From NCBI RefSeq assembly GCF_031624395.1, contig NZ_JAMQON010000004.1:1-64000 (forward strand): DNA of 64,000 bases, given 5' to 3'. Source of the stretch: Halomicroarcula saliterrae. Lineage in GTDB: Archaea > Halobacteriota > Halobacteria > Halobacteriales > Haloarculaceae. This document shows, piece by piece, positions 7,910-16,618 of this stretch (position 1 is its first letter; each line of letters begins with the position of its first letter). The translations under genes were made by a program, and so were the position numbers. The notes under the pieces were generated by a model. That model ran no database searches, was not told the DNA's origin, and saw nothing but the letters and a program-made list of their open reading frames with translations.

Positions 7910-9076
7910 TCAGCCGGACGGGCTCTCGCCGCCGCGCTCGGGGCGTTCGGTGTCGTCGACCGATGGGTCGCTGTCGTCGTCCGGTGCTGTCTCACCCGGC
8001 GAGTCCGTACCGACCTGTGCCATCCGCGGGAGCACGTCGGTGATGAACTCGACGCTCACGACCATCACCAGCGGCCCCAGAAAGATGCCGTACCAGCCAA
8101 ACAGCGCGGGGCCGAGCAGATACGCGAACATCACGAGGCCCACGTGATAGGCCCGCCCGGAGAGGGACGGGCGGACGTAGGTCCGGATGACGTTGTCGAA
8201 AACGAGCACCATCAGCGCGAAGAAGGCCGCCGGGACCCACAGCAGCGTCGGGTCGACGGCCAGCGCCTGAACCGCCAGTAGCGCGACGATGAACGCGTAG
8301 ACGATGGAGCGCCCCAGCAGCGGGATAAGCGTGAAGATACCGGTGACGACGGCGAGCAACACCGCCTGTGGAATCGTGAGGTCCCCGGGTGCGACGAGGT
8401 TGAACACGGTGTAGATGACCGCCGCGAGGACGATGACGGCGAAGATGGTCAGCGTGTAGCCGAAGTAAACAGAGGTGAGGCCGCGGTCGACCCGACGGAG
8501 GTAGTCGGCGGCGAGCGAGTCGGCGCCGAAGACGTTCGTCCGGAACCAGCCCGCCAGCGCGTCGCCGCTGGTCAACAGGAAAAATGCGAAGATGAGCGCC
8601 AGGAAGGCGTTGAAAAGCGTCGCCCCGGCCGCGCCGACGACGACGCCGAACTCGGAAAGCGCCGTCGTGAACGTCGGGTCCTGCAAGACGACGACGATGA
8701 CCTCGGCCGGGTCCGACGGGAGAGTCTGTGTCGGGAGCGGGAGCCGAGCGAGAATCGCCCGGCCGCTGGTGCCGGAGAGCAGTTCGAGCGCCTGTCCGAC
8801 CGCAATGGAGAGGAACGCGGCCAGAAACAGGACGATAGGGACGATGATGAAGGCGAGCGTGAGGCCGGCGGCCAGCGACGCGGAGCCTGCGCGGGGTTCG
8901 AGCCGGCGGGCTATGGGGCGGGCGACATAATACGTAAAGAGGCCGAAGACGAGCCAGCCGAGGTAGCTGAGTCCGACCCACGCGAGCGTCACGAAGACGG
9001 CGAGGCCGACGAACCACCACGCGAGCCCCGGCTCGCCGAGTCGCACAGGCCCGGAGCCGCTGTCGCTGTCGTCCAT
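7910..9076 (-). CDS. AI-2E family transporter (permease)
   Basis: This 388-aa polytopic protein of the AI-2E/PerM family has an N-terminal hairpin (WWFVGLAVFVTLAWVGLSYL) and later segments including FTLIPLLGRSIVYAF and LVFDNVIRTYVRPSLSGRA, which match the conserved C-terminal signature. An acidic tail of about 40 residues follows, typical of haloarchaeal cytoplasmic tails. It is divergent from the first copy at 6277 and probably not a recent duplicate. Its start is preceded by an AT-rich stretch (9100-9113) that may act as the promoter, shared back-to-back with the lipoprotein gene at 9261. Confidence 0.87.
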   Translation of the reverse strand: MDDSDSGSGPVRLGEPGLAWWFVGLAVFVTLAWVGLSYLGWLVFGLFTYYVARPIARRLEPRAGSASLAAGLTLAFIIVPIVLFLAAFLSIAVGQALELLSGTSGRAILARLPLPTQTLPSDPAEVIVVVLQDPTFTTALSEFGVVVGAAGATLFNAFLALIFAFFLLTSGDALAGWFRTNVFGADSLAADYLRRVDRGLTSVYFGYTLTIFAVIVLAAVIYTVFNLVAPGDLTIPQAVLLAVVTGIFTLIPLLGRSIVYAFIVALLAVQALAVDPTLLWVPAAFFALMVLVFDNVIRTYVRPSLSGRAYHVGLVMFAYLLGPALFGWYGIFLGPLVMVVSVEFITDVLPRMAQVGTDSPGETAPDDDSDPSVDDTERPERGGESPSG

Positions 9077-9228
9077 GCGGGAGATAGGCGCCCATAGTAG
9101 TTAATATTGTGTCACTTCTTGCCGGCGGTGCGTCTCGGCTGCTTCCTGTCGGATTCTGCGGTGAGTCCAAGCGTGAGAGTGGTAGCACGGGCCTACCGCG
9201 GTGCCTGTCGGGTCGTGAACAGGACGAA

Positions 9229-9241
9229 GTTCTTTTATTTG
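9229..9241 (+). promoter_or_regulatory. TATA-like box of the 9261 gene
   Basis: A run reading TTCTTTTATTTGC lies about 20-32 nt before the ATG at 9261, the position expected for a haloarchaeal TATA box of a leaderless transcript. Confidence 0.5.
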
Positions 9242-9260
9242 CAGACGTAGCCTTCGGAAC

Positions 9261-10496
9261 ATGGACAGTCGCCGACGCTCGTTTCTCGCGGCCGCCGGTA
9301 GCGTCGTTACGGGGCTGTTCGCCGGCTGTCCGGGGTTTCTCGGATCCGGGGAGGGGGAGAACGGGCGGAACGTCACCGGACGAAGGGTGGTGGACGCCGG
9401 CGTCGAGGTCCCGACCGCGGTCGAGAGCTCGTATCCGCAGTACCAGTACGACGCCGCGAACACCGGGACCGTCCCCGACGTGGCCGGGCCGACAGGGGCC
9501 ATCACGTCGCTGTTCGAGTTCGGGCAGAACAGGTTCACGCCCGGCCACCGGATAGGGTCGCCGTCGCTGCACGACGGGCGGCTCTACCTGACCGAAGGGA
9601 GCCTCGACGCGAACGGCGACGCACGGACGTTCGTCTACGCGGTGGACCCCGTCGACGGGACCAGCCAGTGGACGACGATGTACGGCGGCACGAACGACGC
9701 CGGCCCGACCGCCGTGACCGATGAGGCGGTCCTCGCCACTGTCGGCAGTAGCGTCGTCGGACTCGACCCGACGACCGGCGTCGAGCAGTGGTCGTTCGAC
9801 CGCCTACTCGCCTCGGGAATCACCGTCGACGGCGACACCGTCTACCTCGTCGGCACCCGAGGCGAGACGGCCGGCCTGTACGCGCTGTCGGCGAGCGACG
9901 GCTCGGTGCGCTGGGCGACCGACGTCGACGCCGGGTCGGACCCGGTGACGCCGGCCGTCGGCGGCGACACCGTCTACACTGGCGGGAACACGGTCCAGGC
10001 GTTCGACGCGAACACCGGGGCAGAGCGCTGGAGTGCCGACTACAGCGCCACGGCACCGACGACAGTCGCCGGCGACCGGGTAATCGTGGGCTCCGGGACG
10101 GTCGTCCGCGTGTTCGACCCGGCGGACGGCACCGAACTGTGGAGCAACGACGTCGAGACGTACGGCAACCTCGCCTCGCCGGCCGTCACCGACCCGCCGG
10201 CAGTGACCGACGACACCGTCTACGCCGTCGCGGACAGGGGGCTGTCGGCGTTCAGCCTCACGGGGGGCCAGCACCGGTTCACGGTCGAGACCGGCATCAA
10301 CGGGACGCCCGTCGTCGCCGACGGGTTCCTCTACATGTTCGGCCGGGGCCAGCTCTCCTGTCGCTCGGCGGCGGACGGCGCCACCGAGTGGACCTACGGG
10401 ACCCAGCAACAGGTCAGTCCGAACGGCGCTGCGCCGGTCATCGCCGACAGCGTGGCGTACTTCCCCGCCGAGAAGCTGTACGCCATCGCCGGCTGA
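9261..10496 (+). CDS. PQQ-like beta-propeller lipoprotein
   Basis: This 411-aa secreted protein has a Tat-type N-terminus (SRRRSFL, residues 3-9) and a lipobox LFAGC with Cys23, so it is probably exported folded and lipid-anchored outside the cell. The body is a series of PQQ-type propeller blades, seen as repeated DTVY and ALSASDGSVRW-like strands (residues 90-410). Such propellers in haloarchaea mostly serve as interaction or assembly scaffolds; a PQQ cofactor is not implied. A related propeller without a lipobox lies at 11612-12721. It converges with the universal stress gene, 6 nt apart. Confidence 0.85.
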   Translation: MDSRRRSFLAAAGSVVTGLFAGCPGFLGSGEGENGRNVTGRRVVDAGVEVPTAVESSYPQYQYDAANTGTVPDVAGPTGAITSLFEFGQNRFTPGHRIGSPSLHDGRLYLTEGSLDANGDARTFVYAVDPVDGTSQWTTMYGGTNDAGPTAVTDEAVLATVGSSVVGLDPTTGVEQWSFDRLLASGITVDGDTVYLVGTRGETAGLYALSASDGSVRWATDVDAGSDPVTPAVGGDTVYTGGNTVQAFDANTGAERWSADYSATAPTTVAGDRVIVGSGTVVRVFDPADGTELWSNDVETYGNLASPAVTDPPAVTDDTVYAVADRGLSAFSLTGGQHRFTVETGINGTPVVADGFLYMFGRGQLSCRSAADGATEWTYGTQQQVSPNGAAPVIADSVAYFPAEKLYAIAG

Positions 10497-10502
10497 TCCG
10501 GG

Positions 10503-10925
10503 TCACACCGGAACGACGGGGACCGGCGCTCCCCGCAGCACCCGGTTGGTGACCGACCCGAAGTGTGGCGCTTCGACGCCCGCAGCCCCGCGTTTCCCCA
10601 TCACGATGACGTCGATGTCCGCCTCCTCGGCGTAGTCACAGATGGTGTCGTGGGGGACCCCTCGCAACACCGACATGGTGGCGTCGATGCCGCGTTCGGT
10701 GGCCTCCTCGACGACTGCCTCGGTCAGCTCTTCCGCTCGCTCCTCGATGTCTTCGAGGAAGGCCTCGTAGCTACTGAACGCCGGCGTCGTGCCGTAGACC
10801 GACTCGTCGACGACGAAGAGCACGTGGAGTCGGGCGTCGTGGGCCGCCGCGAGGTCGAGCCCGTGGTCGACGCCACGGGCCGCGTGGTCGCTCCCGTCCG
10901 TCGGCACGAGGATGTTGTCGTACAT
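10503..10925 (-). CDS. Universal stress protein (UspA family)
   Basis: This 140-aa protein starts at MYDNILVPTDGSDHA, the canonical UspA start, so the nine-residue upstream extension is rejected. The C-terminal ATP-binding motif G-x2-G-x9-GS is present as GKRGAAGVEAPHFGS, so this is likely an ATP-binding family member. The role is a general stress or energy-state response in the cytoplasm. The gene is alone on its strand and converges with the lipoprotein gene. Confidence 0.92.
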   Translation of the reverse strand: MYDNILVPTDGSDHAARGVDHGLDLAAAHDARLHVLFVVDESVYGTTPAFSSYEAFLEDIEERAEELTEAVVEEATERGIDATMSVLRGVPHDTICDYAEEADIDVIVMGKRGAAGVEAPHFGSVTNRVLRGAPVPVVPV

Positions 10926-11102
10926 GCGCCAGAGATGGTATCGGGCCGACAAAAGTACGCTCCCAGTTCACCGCTGTAGGCGCCCGTTACGGGTCCGTGT
11001 TGGCCGGTAGTCCGGGCCGAGAGTTCGCACCGACAGGCCGTACGCGGAGACACCGGCTGTGGGACCCAGTGGTTCCGCCCGACGGGCAGACGCTGACCGA
11101 AG

Positions 11103-11111
11103 CTATATAAC
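11103..11111 (+). promoter_or_regulatory. TATA box of the DUF2267 gene
   Basis: CTATATAAC lies about 22-30 nt before the ATG at 11133, the ideal distance for a leaderless archaeal promoter. Confidence 0.65.
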
Positions 11112-11132
11112 AATTCCCCAACCATTTCCGGT

Positions 11133-11540
11133 ATGGACTTCGACGAGTTCACCGGTGCGGTGCAACACCGACTGGAACTCCCGGGGACCGGGGAGACGCT
11201 CCGCGCCATCAGAGCGGCGCTGGTGCCGCTGGGCCAGCGACTCCGGGCGGGCCACGCCGAGGACCTGGCCGCCTCCTTGCCCATGGAGATAAAGTGGTAT
11301 CTGACGGGCGGCGTCCACGAGCACGGGCAGCGGTTCGACTGGCCGGAGTATCTCACGCGGGTCGCCGACATCGAGGGCGCCGACCGTGCCGACGCGGCCT
11401 ACCACGCTCGGGTCATCGTCGACCTCGTCTCCGAGGTGGTCCCCGACTCCGACTTCCAGCAGCTCCGGGACGAGCTCCCCGAGAGCTGGGAGAACCTCTT
11501 CGAGGTCGTCGACGCCGGCGGGTGGCACGAGCACGACTAG
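11133..11540 (+). CDS. DUF2267 domain protein
   Basis: This 135-aa protein matches DUF2267 (PF10025): MDFDEFTGAVQHRLEL at the start, then the ETLRAIRAALVPLGQRL helix pair, AEDLAASLPMEIKWYL, and a second repeat-like half ending LPESWENLFEVVDAGG. The family is small, helical and cytoplasmic; its biochemical role is unknown, and it is often found near stress genes. Here it lies just beyond a universal stress gene, in opposite orientation. A strong TATA box lies directly upstream. Confidence 0.9.
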   Translation: MDFDEFTGAVQHRLELPGTGETLRAIRAALVPLGQRLRAGHAEDLAASLPMEIKWYLTGGVHEHGQRFDWPEYLTRVADIEGADRADAAYHARVIVDLVSEVVPDSDFQQLRDELPESWENLFEVVDAGGWHEHD

Positions 11541-11611
11541 TCGAAAGCCCACCGACTCGGGTGCCGGACGAAACGCCGAGACGCGCTCCAGCCTCACAGA
11601 GCTGGGGCTGC

Positions 11612-12721
11612 TCAGTCCGCTTCGAGGGCGAAGAGCGCGGTCTTCGCGTTGACGTACACCGACCCGTCGGCGACGACGGGCGTGCCGACGGCCGGGAACG
11701 ACCACCGCTCAGTGCCGTCGGCTCCGTCGACTGCGTGGATGCGGCTCGTGTCGCCGGCCCCCGCGTAGACGGTCCCGTCGACGGCCACCGGCGGCGTCTG
11801 CATCGCCTCGGCGCCCTCGAACCGCCACGCGACGCGGCCGTCGGCGGCGTCCAGCGCGACCAGCGGGCCGGCGAGGGACGCGGCGTAGACGCGCCCGTCG
11901 CCCGCCGCCGGCCGATAGGTGGCGGCGACGTCCTCGGCGACCCAGCGCTCGCTCCCGTCGGCCGCCGACAGCGCGTGGACGCCGTCCCGCCGGCCGACGT
12001 AGACGGTCCCGTCGGCCACTGTCGGTCCCGAGGTGACGCCGTCGAACGTGGTCTGTGTCCAGCGCTCGGCCCCGTCGGCCGTCGACAGCGCGTACACCGT
12101 CTCGTCACTCCCGACGTAAACGGTCCCGTCGGCGACGGTCGGGGCGCCGTCGATATGGTGCCCCGTATCGAGACGCCAGCGCTCGGCCCCGTCGGAACGC
12201 TCGAAGGCGTGGACGGTCCGCCCGCTCGCGACGTAGACGGCGTCGTCGGTGACGACGGGCGCAGTCACGTTCTGGCCGGCAGTCGCGACGCGCCAGCGCT
12301 CGGTCCCGTCAGACGTGTCGACGGCGTACAGGGACCCGTTCAGCGCCGCGACGTAGACGGTGTCGCCGGCCGCGGTCGGCTGGGCGACGAAGTCCCCGTC
12401 GAGCCCGATGCCCGTGTCGAAGCTCCACTGCTCGCGCCCGCCGGCCGTGGAAAGCGCGCGGAGGACCCCCTCGCGGTCGCCGACGTAGAGCGCCCCGTCG
12501 CCCACGCCCGGCGACATCTCGTAGCGGTCCTCGGTGACCCACCTGACCCGCGGCGAAACAGCGTACTCCAGCCAGTTGGGGACCGCTTCGTCGTCGGCGC
12601 CACCGGCGACCCAGAGGAACCAGAGCGGCGCGGCGGCCACCGGGAGCGCCAGTAGCTTCAGCACGCCACGCCGGTCGACGGCACGCTCGCTGTCCTGTGC
12701 GGTTCCGTCGAACTCGGACAT
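11612..12721 (-). CDS. PQQ-like beta-propeller protein with N-terminal Tat-like signal
   Basis: The protein is 369 aa from ATG 12721. The open frame runs further upstream to 13777, but that extension lies antisense to the oxidoreductase gene and has no family match. The N-terminus carries RRGVLKLLALPVAAAPLWFL (residues 17-36), a twin-arginine signal or anchor without a clear lipobox cysteine. At least seven blades follow, each with VADGTVYVGS-like and ALSTADGAERW-like strands, giving a closed propeller on the outer face of the membrane. The ligand is unknown. It resembles the propeller lipoprotein at 9261. Confidence 0.85.
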   Translation of the reverse strand: MSEFDGTAQDSERAVDRRGVLKLLALPVAAAPLWFLWVAGGADDEAVPNWLEYAVSPRVRWVTEDRYEMSPGVGDGALYVGDREGVLRALSTAGGREQWSFDTGIGLDGDFVAQPTAAGDTVYVAALNGSLYAVDTSDGTERWRVATAGQNVTAPVVTDDAVYVASGRTVHAFERSDGAERWRLDTGHHIDGAPTVADGTVYVGSDETVYALSTADGAERWTQTTFDGVTSGPTVADGTVYVGRRDGVHALSAADGSERWVAEDVAATYRPAAGDGRVYAASLAGPLVALDAADGRVAWRFEGAEAMQTPPVAVDGTVYAGAGDTSRIHAVDGADGTERWSFPAVGTPVVADGSVYVNAKTALFALEAD

Positions 12722-12913
12722 CGGTTGTCGACCATCGAATCGACCAGCGGAGTAATAATCCTTATGTGTCAACTTATTAATTTGAACGTGGCGGGAACAG
12801 CGAACAATCGCTGTGCCGGTGTAGCGAAGGCAGAACAGTCCACAGCCGCCGACGCGGGCACGTGGTAGCCCGCGAGTCCCAACGTTGACCCCTCGCGAGC
12901 CCGACATCCAGAT

Positions 12914-13933
12914 GTGAGCGACAACGAGACCAGACAGTGGCGACTCGCGAGCCGACCGACCGGCGAACCGACCGACGAGAACTTCGAGCTGGCGACCGTT
13001 CCCCGCCCCGAGCCCGGTCCCGGCGAGGTGCTGGTCCGGACGCTGTATCTCTCGGTCGACCCCTACATGCGCGGACGGATGCGCGACGCCGAGTCCTACG
13101 CCGAACCGTGGGGCGTGGGCGAGCCGATGGAGGCCGGCGTCGTCGGCGAGGTCGTCGAATCGAACCACGACGGCTTCGAGCCCGGCGACGTGGCGACCGG
13201 GAACCTGCTGTGGGCCGACCACGCGGTCGCCGACGGGGACGAGCTCCGCCGCGTCGACCCCGACCTCGCGCCCGTCTCGACCGCGCTCGGCGTGCTGGGG
13301 ATGCCCGGCATCACCGGCTTCTTCGGGATGACCGACGTGGCCGACCCCGACCCCGGCGACACCGTCGTCGTCTCGGCGGCCGCCGGCGCCGTCGGCTCCG
13401 TCGCCGGGCAGGTCGCCGCCATAGCGGGCGCCCGCGTCGTCGGCGTCGCCGGCAGCGACGAGAAGTGCGACTGGCTCACCGACGACCTCGGCTTCGACGC
13501 CGCGGTGAACTACGACACGACCGACGACCTGCAAGCGGCCTTCGCGGAGACCTGTCCCGACGGCGTCGACGCCTACTTCGACAACGTCGGCGGCCCCATC
13601 ACCGACGCCGTCTGGGGCCAGTTGAACCGCAACGCCCGGGTCGCCGTCTGTGGCCAGATCTCCCTCTACAACGCGACCGAACAGCCGACCGGGCCGCGCA
13701 AACTCGGCCAGCTCATCCAGACCCGCGCCACCGTCGAGGGGTTCCTCGTCGGCGACTACCAGGACCGCTGGGGCCACGCGCTGGAGCGGCTCGCGGGGTT
13801 CATCCAGGCCGGCGACCTGCGCTACGAGGAGAGCGTCGTCGACGGACTTGAGAACGCCCCCGACGCCTTCCTCGGCCTGTTCGAGGGCGAGAACGTCGGC
13901 AAACAGCTCGTCCGAGTCGGCGAGCGCGAGTGA
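12914..13933 (+). CDS. NADP-dependent oxidoreductase, MDR family (PTGR/alkenal reductase-like)
   Basis: This 339-aa zinc-free medium-chain dehydrogenase has a GTG start at 12914. It shows the leukotriene-B4/alkenal reductase pattern: YLSVDPYMRGRM (residues 44-55), the Rossmann motif AAAGAVGSVAGQVA near 155-168, DNVGG at about 220, and RATVEGFLVGDY near 275. Family members reduce activated C=C double bonds of enones and alkenals with NADPH, a detoxifying role. It stands alone on the plus strand between two minus-strand genes. Confidence 0.9.
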   Translation: MSDNETRQWRLASRPTGEPTDENFELATVPRPEPGPGEVLVRTLYLSVDPYMRGRMRDAESYAEPWGVGEPMEAGVVGEVVESNHDGFEPGDVATGNLLWADHAVADGDELRRVDPDLAPVSTALGVLGMPGITGFFGMTDVADPDPGDTVVVSAAAGAVGSVAGQVAAIAGARVVGVAGSDEKCDWLTDDLGFDAAVNYDTTDDLQAAFAETCPDGVDAYFDNVGGPITDAVWGQLNRNARVAVCGQISLYNATEQPTGPRKLGQLIQTRATVEGFLVGDYQDRWGHALERLAGFIQAGDLRYEESVVDGLENAPDAFLGLFEGENVGKQLVRVGERE

Positions 13934-13957
13934 AGCGGTCTCGCCGGCAGTGACACC

Positions 13958-14836
13958 CTAGTCGCCCCCCACGAACCGCCGATACACAGTGGTCTGTGCG
14001 CCGTAGGTCAGATAGCCGGCCAACAGAAGCGAGGCGACCGTCGACAGGAGCAACAGCGTCCCCGACCAGCCGAATCCGACCGGCACGCCGACCGCAGCGA
14101 GAGCCGTTTGACCGAGCGAGAGCCCCAGACCGAGAACGAGCAGCGAGGGGACGAAGACGACGAGGAACTCGGGGGCTCGGTCGCCACTCCGCAGCCGGTG
14201 TGCCAGTGTGAAGCCCGCGAGACCGCCCAGAGCCGCCGTGACAGCGATGAGTAGCCCGCCGTTGACCGAGACGTTGTCGCGCGTCGCGAGGAGGTAGTTG
14301 GTGTACCCGATGAACCCGACCAGCCCCACCGCGAGGCCGACGAAGGCGCCCTGCACCGCACCCAGCAGCCGCGTTCGCCGCTGTCGGAGCACCGCCGGAT
14401 CGACGCGGTAGGCGAGGACGACCGCGCCGCTGCCGGCCAGCAGCGCGAACGCCGTCGGGAGGACGAAGTACGGGACGGTGAAGAACTGTTCGCCCAGCAG
14501 CGACTGGAACGCGAGCGTCGGGACGATCGCGAGTCCCCACCCGACGAGCAGTGCCCCGACGAAGACGACGCGGGTACGGTGGGCTGTTTCGGTGGTCGCG
14601 GCGCGCCCGCTCGTCACCCAGCGATAGCCGCCAATGCCGCCGACCAGCAGGCCCAGCGGCGCGGCGAACTGCAGTGAGGTCACCCAGCCCGGCGGCCAGA
14701 ACGCCGTCGTCGTCGCCCGGTAGTAGTTCCGGAGGAATCGACCGAGCGTGTCGAGGACGAACGTCTGGACCAGACCCCACTGCAGCGCTGCGACGAGCGC
14801 CTGCTTCGAGGTGTCGGGCGGCGTGGTGGCGGACAT
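13958..14836 (-). CDS. Haloarchaeal polytopic membrane protein of unknown function
   Basis: This 292-aa protein has about eight hydrophobic segments, including FAAPLGLLVGGIGGY, FVGALLVGWGLAIVP, LLAGSGAVVLAY, AFVGLAVGLVGFIGY and LLLLSTVASLLLAGYL. No catalytic motif or known transporter signature is recognised. The conserved-looking start (ALQWGLVQTFVLDTLGRFLRNYYRATTTAF) resembles uncharacterised haloarchaeal membrane proteins. It is last in a minus-strand run after GTP cyclohydrolase III (56 nt gap), so co-transcription is possible. Confidence 0.7.
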   Translation of the reverse strand: MSATTPPDTSKQALVAALQWGLVQTFVLDTLGRFLRNYYRATTTAFWPPGWVTSLQFAAPLGLLVGGIGGYRWVTSGRAATTETAHRTRVVFVGALLVGWGLAIVPTLAFQSLLGEQFFTVPYFVLPTAFALLAGSGAVVLAYRVDPAVLRQRRTRLLGAVQGAFVGLAVGLVGFIGYTNYLLATRDNVSVNGGLLIAVTAALGGLAGFTLAHRLRSGDRAPEFLVVFVPSLLVLGLGLSLGQTALAAVGVPVGFGWSGTLLLLSTVASLLLAGYLTYGAQTTVYRRFVGGD

Positions 14837-14892
14837 AGCGAGATATCCGCTGGCGGCTCAGTAAACCTGTCGCTGAGCTGTCGGTCGGAGCG

Positions 14893-15654
14893 TCACCAGC
14901 CGAGTTCGACGGCCGTCCCGTCCTCCCGACAGCGCTCCAGTTCGTGTTTTGCGGTCATCCCGGCCGACTGGGCCGTCCGCGCTCGCCCGACGCCGACTTT
15001 CAGCTCGACGCCGACGCGCTCGCGGACGTGGTCGATAGCGTCGCGGTAGGCCGCTTCGTCCATCGCCGAGCAGACGGCGATGACGTTGTCGCCGCCGACG
15101 AAAAAGGACAGCGAGTCGTGGGCCTCGCGCATGTGCTTCATCAGCGCCGCGTACCCCTGTTCTATCTGAATGAACGTGTCGAACTCGTTCAACTGGTCGG
15201 TGTACTTCCCGGTCGCGTCGTCGACGTCGAAGTGGGCTATCTGGACGTCGTCGGGCCCCCGGTCGGCGTCGGGGAGCGGGTCCCCGCTGAGTATCTCGCG
15301 CCGGCCGCTGTCCTGTGCGCTTCCGGCGTCCTGCAGTCGGCGCGAGGCGATGCCGAGCGCCCCAGCGGGCGTGTCCCCGCTCGCGATACTCACGCTCGCC
15401 GTGACCGGGTAGCGGTTCCCCAGCGACCCCTGGATGCGCTCGTGTTCCCCCCGGTCGAGCCCGTTGGTCACGGCCACGATGTTGTCGAACCGCCCGAAGA
15501 AGGCGTACCCGTCGCGGGCACCGACCAGCTGTGCGATATCGGCGAACAGCCGCGACTGGAGGGTCTGGAGGTCGACCTCGCGGCGGGGTTCGGGCGTCGT
15601 CGTCCACGGCCCGTAGTTGTCCAGCTGTATCAGAGAGACCTGCGTGTTCGTCAC
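14893..15654 (-). CDS. gch3: GTP cyclohydrolase III (2-amino-5-formylamino-6-ribosylamino-pyrimidinone phosphate-forming)
   Basis: This 253-aa protein (GTG start) matches the archaeal GTP cyclohydrolase III family. The family converts GTP to the formylamino-pyrimidine (FAPy) nucleotide, the first step of archaeal riboflavin/F420 chromophore synthesis. It has the tandem GGDEF-like halves of the family: YAFFGRFDNIVAVTNG (about 50-65) and LSFFVGGDNVIAVCSAMD (about 180-197), plus GVGRARTAQSAG near the C-terminus. Length and start (QVSLIQLDNYGPWT) fit well. It follows the methyltransferase gene by 64 nt and shares an orientation with a pterin synthase-like gene 2 kb upstream. Confidence 0.92.
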   Translation of the reverse strand: MTNTQVSLIQLDNYGPWTTTPEPRREVDLQTLQSRLFADIAQLVGARDGYAFFGRFDNIVAVTNGLDRGEHERIQGSLGNRYPVTASVSIASGDTPAGALGIASRRLQDAGSAQDSGRREILSGDPLPDADRGPDDVQIAHFDVDDATGKYTDQLNEFDTFIQIEQGYAALMKHMREAHDSLSFFVGGDNVIAVCSAMDEAAYRDAIDHVRERVGVELKVGVGRARTAQSAGMTAKHELERCREDGTAVELGW

Positions 15655-15718
15655 GTAGTCTGCTCAGGAGTCGGCTCCTATCGGTGTTTGGGAAACGGCC
15701 AGCGCCACCGCTTGCGTC

Positions 15719-16618
15719 TCACCCCTCGACCCGCCCCAGGAAGTCGAGCTGGTGGGTCAGGTAGAGCAGTTCGCCGGCCGCGACCTGCTCGCGGCGCCGG
15801 GCCAGCCAGTCGTCGAGCCACTCGGCGTCGCCGTCGGCCACCTCGCCGACGGCCCCCTCGACGGTGTCGAGGATGTGCCGGAGGAAGTACGCCTCGTCGC
15901 CGGGATAGGCGCCGTCGACCGGTCTGACGACCCAGTCCGAGCCGGCGACGTCGAGCAGCGTCGTCCCGTCGAGCCGGTGGAGCCGGTCGAGCACGTCCCC
16001 GCCCGCGCGGCTGTCCCCGCCCGGCTTGGCGTCCATGTGCTCGTGGTAGCGCCGTTCCACGTCCCGGTCGGCCGGGTGGCCCGGTCGGAACCGCGTCGCC
16101 CCGTCGAAGGTGATGGGGAAGTAGTACAGCCCGCCGGGGGCCACCGCCCCCAAGAGCGTCCCCAGCGCGTCCCGGTCGACGACGTCGAGCAGGGCCGCCC
16201 CGACGAGGAGGTCGTACTCGGGGGCGGCCGCGTCGGCGTAGTCGATAGCTTCGGCGACGACCGGTTCGACCGTGACCCGCCGAGTCCCGTCGTCCAGCGT
16301 GAGCCGCTCCTCGCCGGCTATCGACACGTCGTGGTCGGCGGCCCACGCGGACAGGTACTCGCGCAGCGCGCTCACGTTGTCGGCCTGTACGTCCAGTGCG
16401 ACGTACCGGGTATCGCCCGCCGGGAGCACGTCCCACGCGAGAAAGCGGGTCAGCATCGTCCCGATGCCGGCCCCGATTTCGAGGACACGCAGCGCCCCGT
16501 CGCGCTCGGCGGCGCGGGCCGCCAGCGCCTCGCGGAGCGCCCCGACGAGCCGGCGGTCGAGCGCGCGGTCGTCGACCGTCCGTTTCGCGCGCAGATACCG
16601 CTGGAACGAGCCCGTCAC
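15719..16618 (-). CDS. Class I SAM-dependent methyltransferase
   Basis: This 299-aa protein (GTG start) overlaps the TGA of the glycosyltransferase by 4 nt, so it is translationally coupled. Motif I is VLEIGAGIGTMLTRFL (residues about 44-59), and YVALDVQADNVSALREYL follows as the acidic-loop motif. LLVGAALLDVVDRDALG is the motif IV region. A long C-terminal part (HEHMDAKPGGDSR to HQLDFLGRVEG) probably determines the substrate. The substrate is unknown; coupling to a GT4 glycosyltransferase suggests methylation of a glycoside or glycolipid intermediate (inference). Confidence 0.85.
   Translation of the reverse strand: MTGSFQRYLRAKRTVDDRALDRRLVGALREALAARAAERDGALRVLEIGAGIGTMLTRFLAWDVLPAGDTRYVALDVQADNVSALREYLSAWAADHDVSIAGEERLTLDDGTRRVTVEPVVAEAIDYADAAAPEYDLLVGAALLDVVDRDALGTLLGAVAPGGLYYFPITFDGATRFRPGHPADRDVERRYHEHMDAKPGGDSRAGGDVLDRLHRLDGTTLLDVAGSDWVVRPVDGAYPGDEAYFLRHILDTVEGAVGEVADGDAEWLDDWLARRREQVAAGELLYLTHQLDFLGRVEG

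Noticed and set aside
12722-13777. Upstream extension of the beta-propeller protein at 11612
   Set aside because: It is antisense to the oxidoreductase gene, and the signal peptide at 12721 shows the true start.
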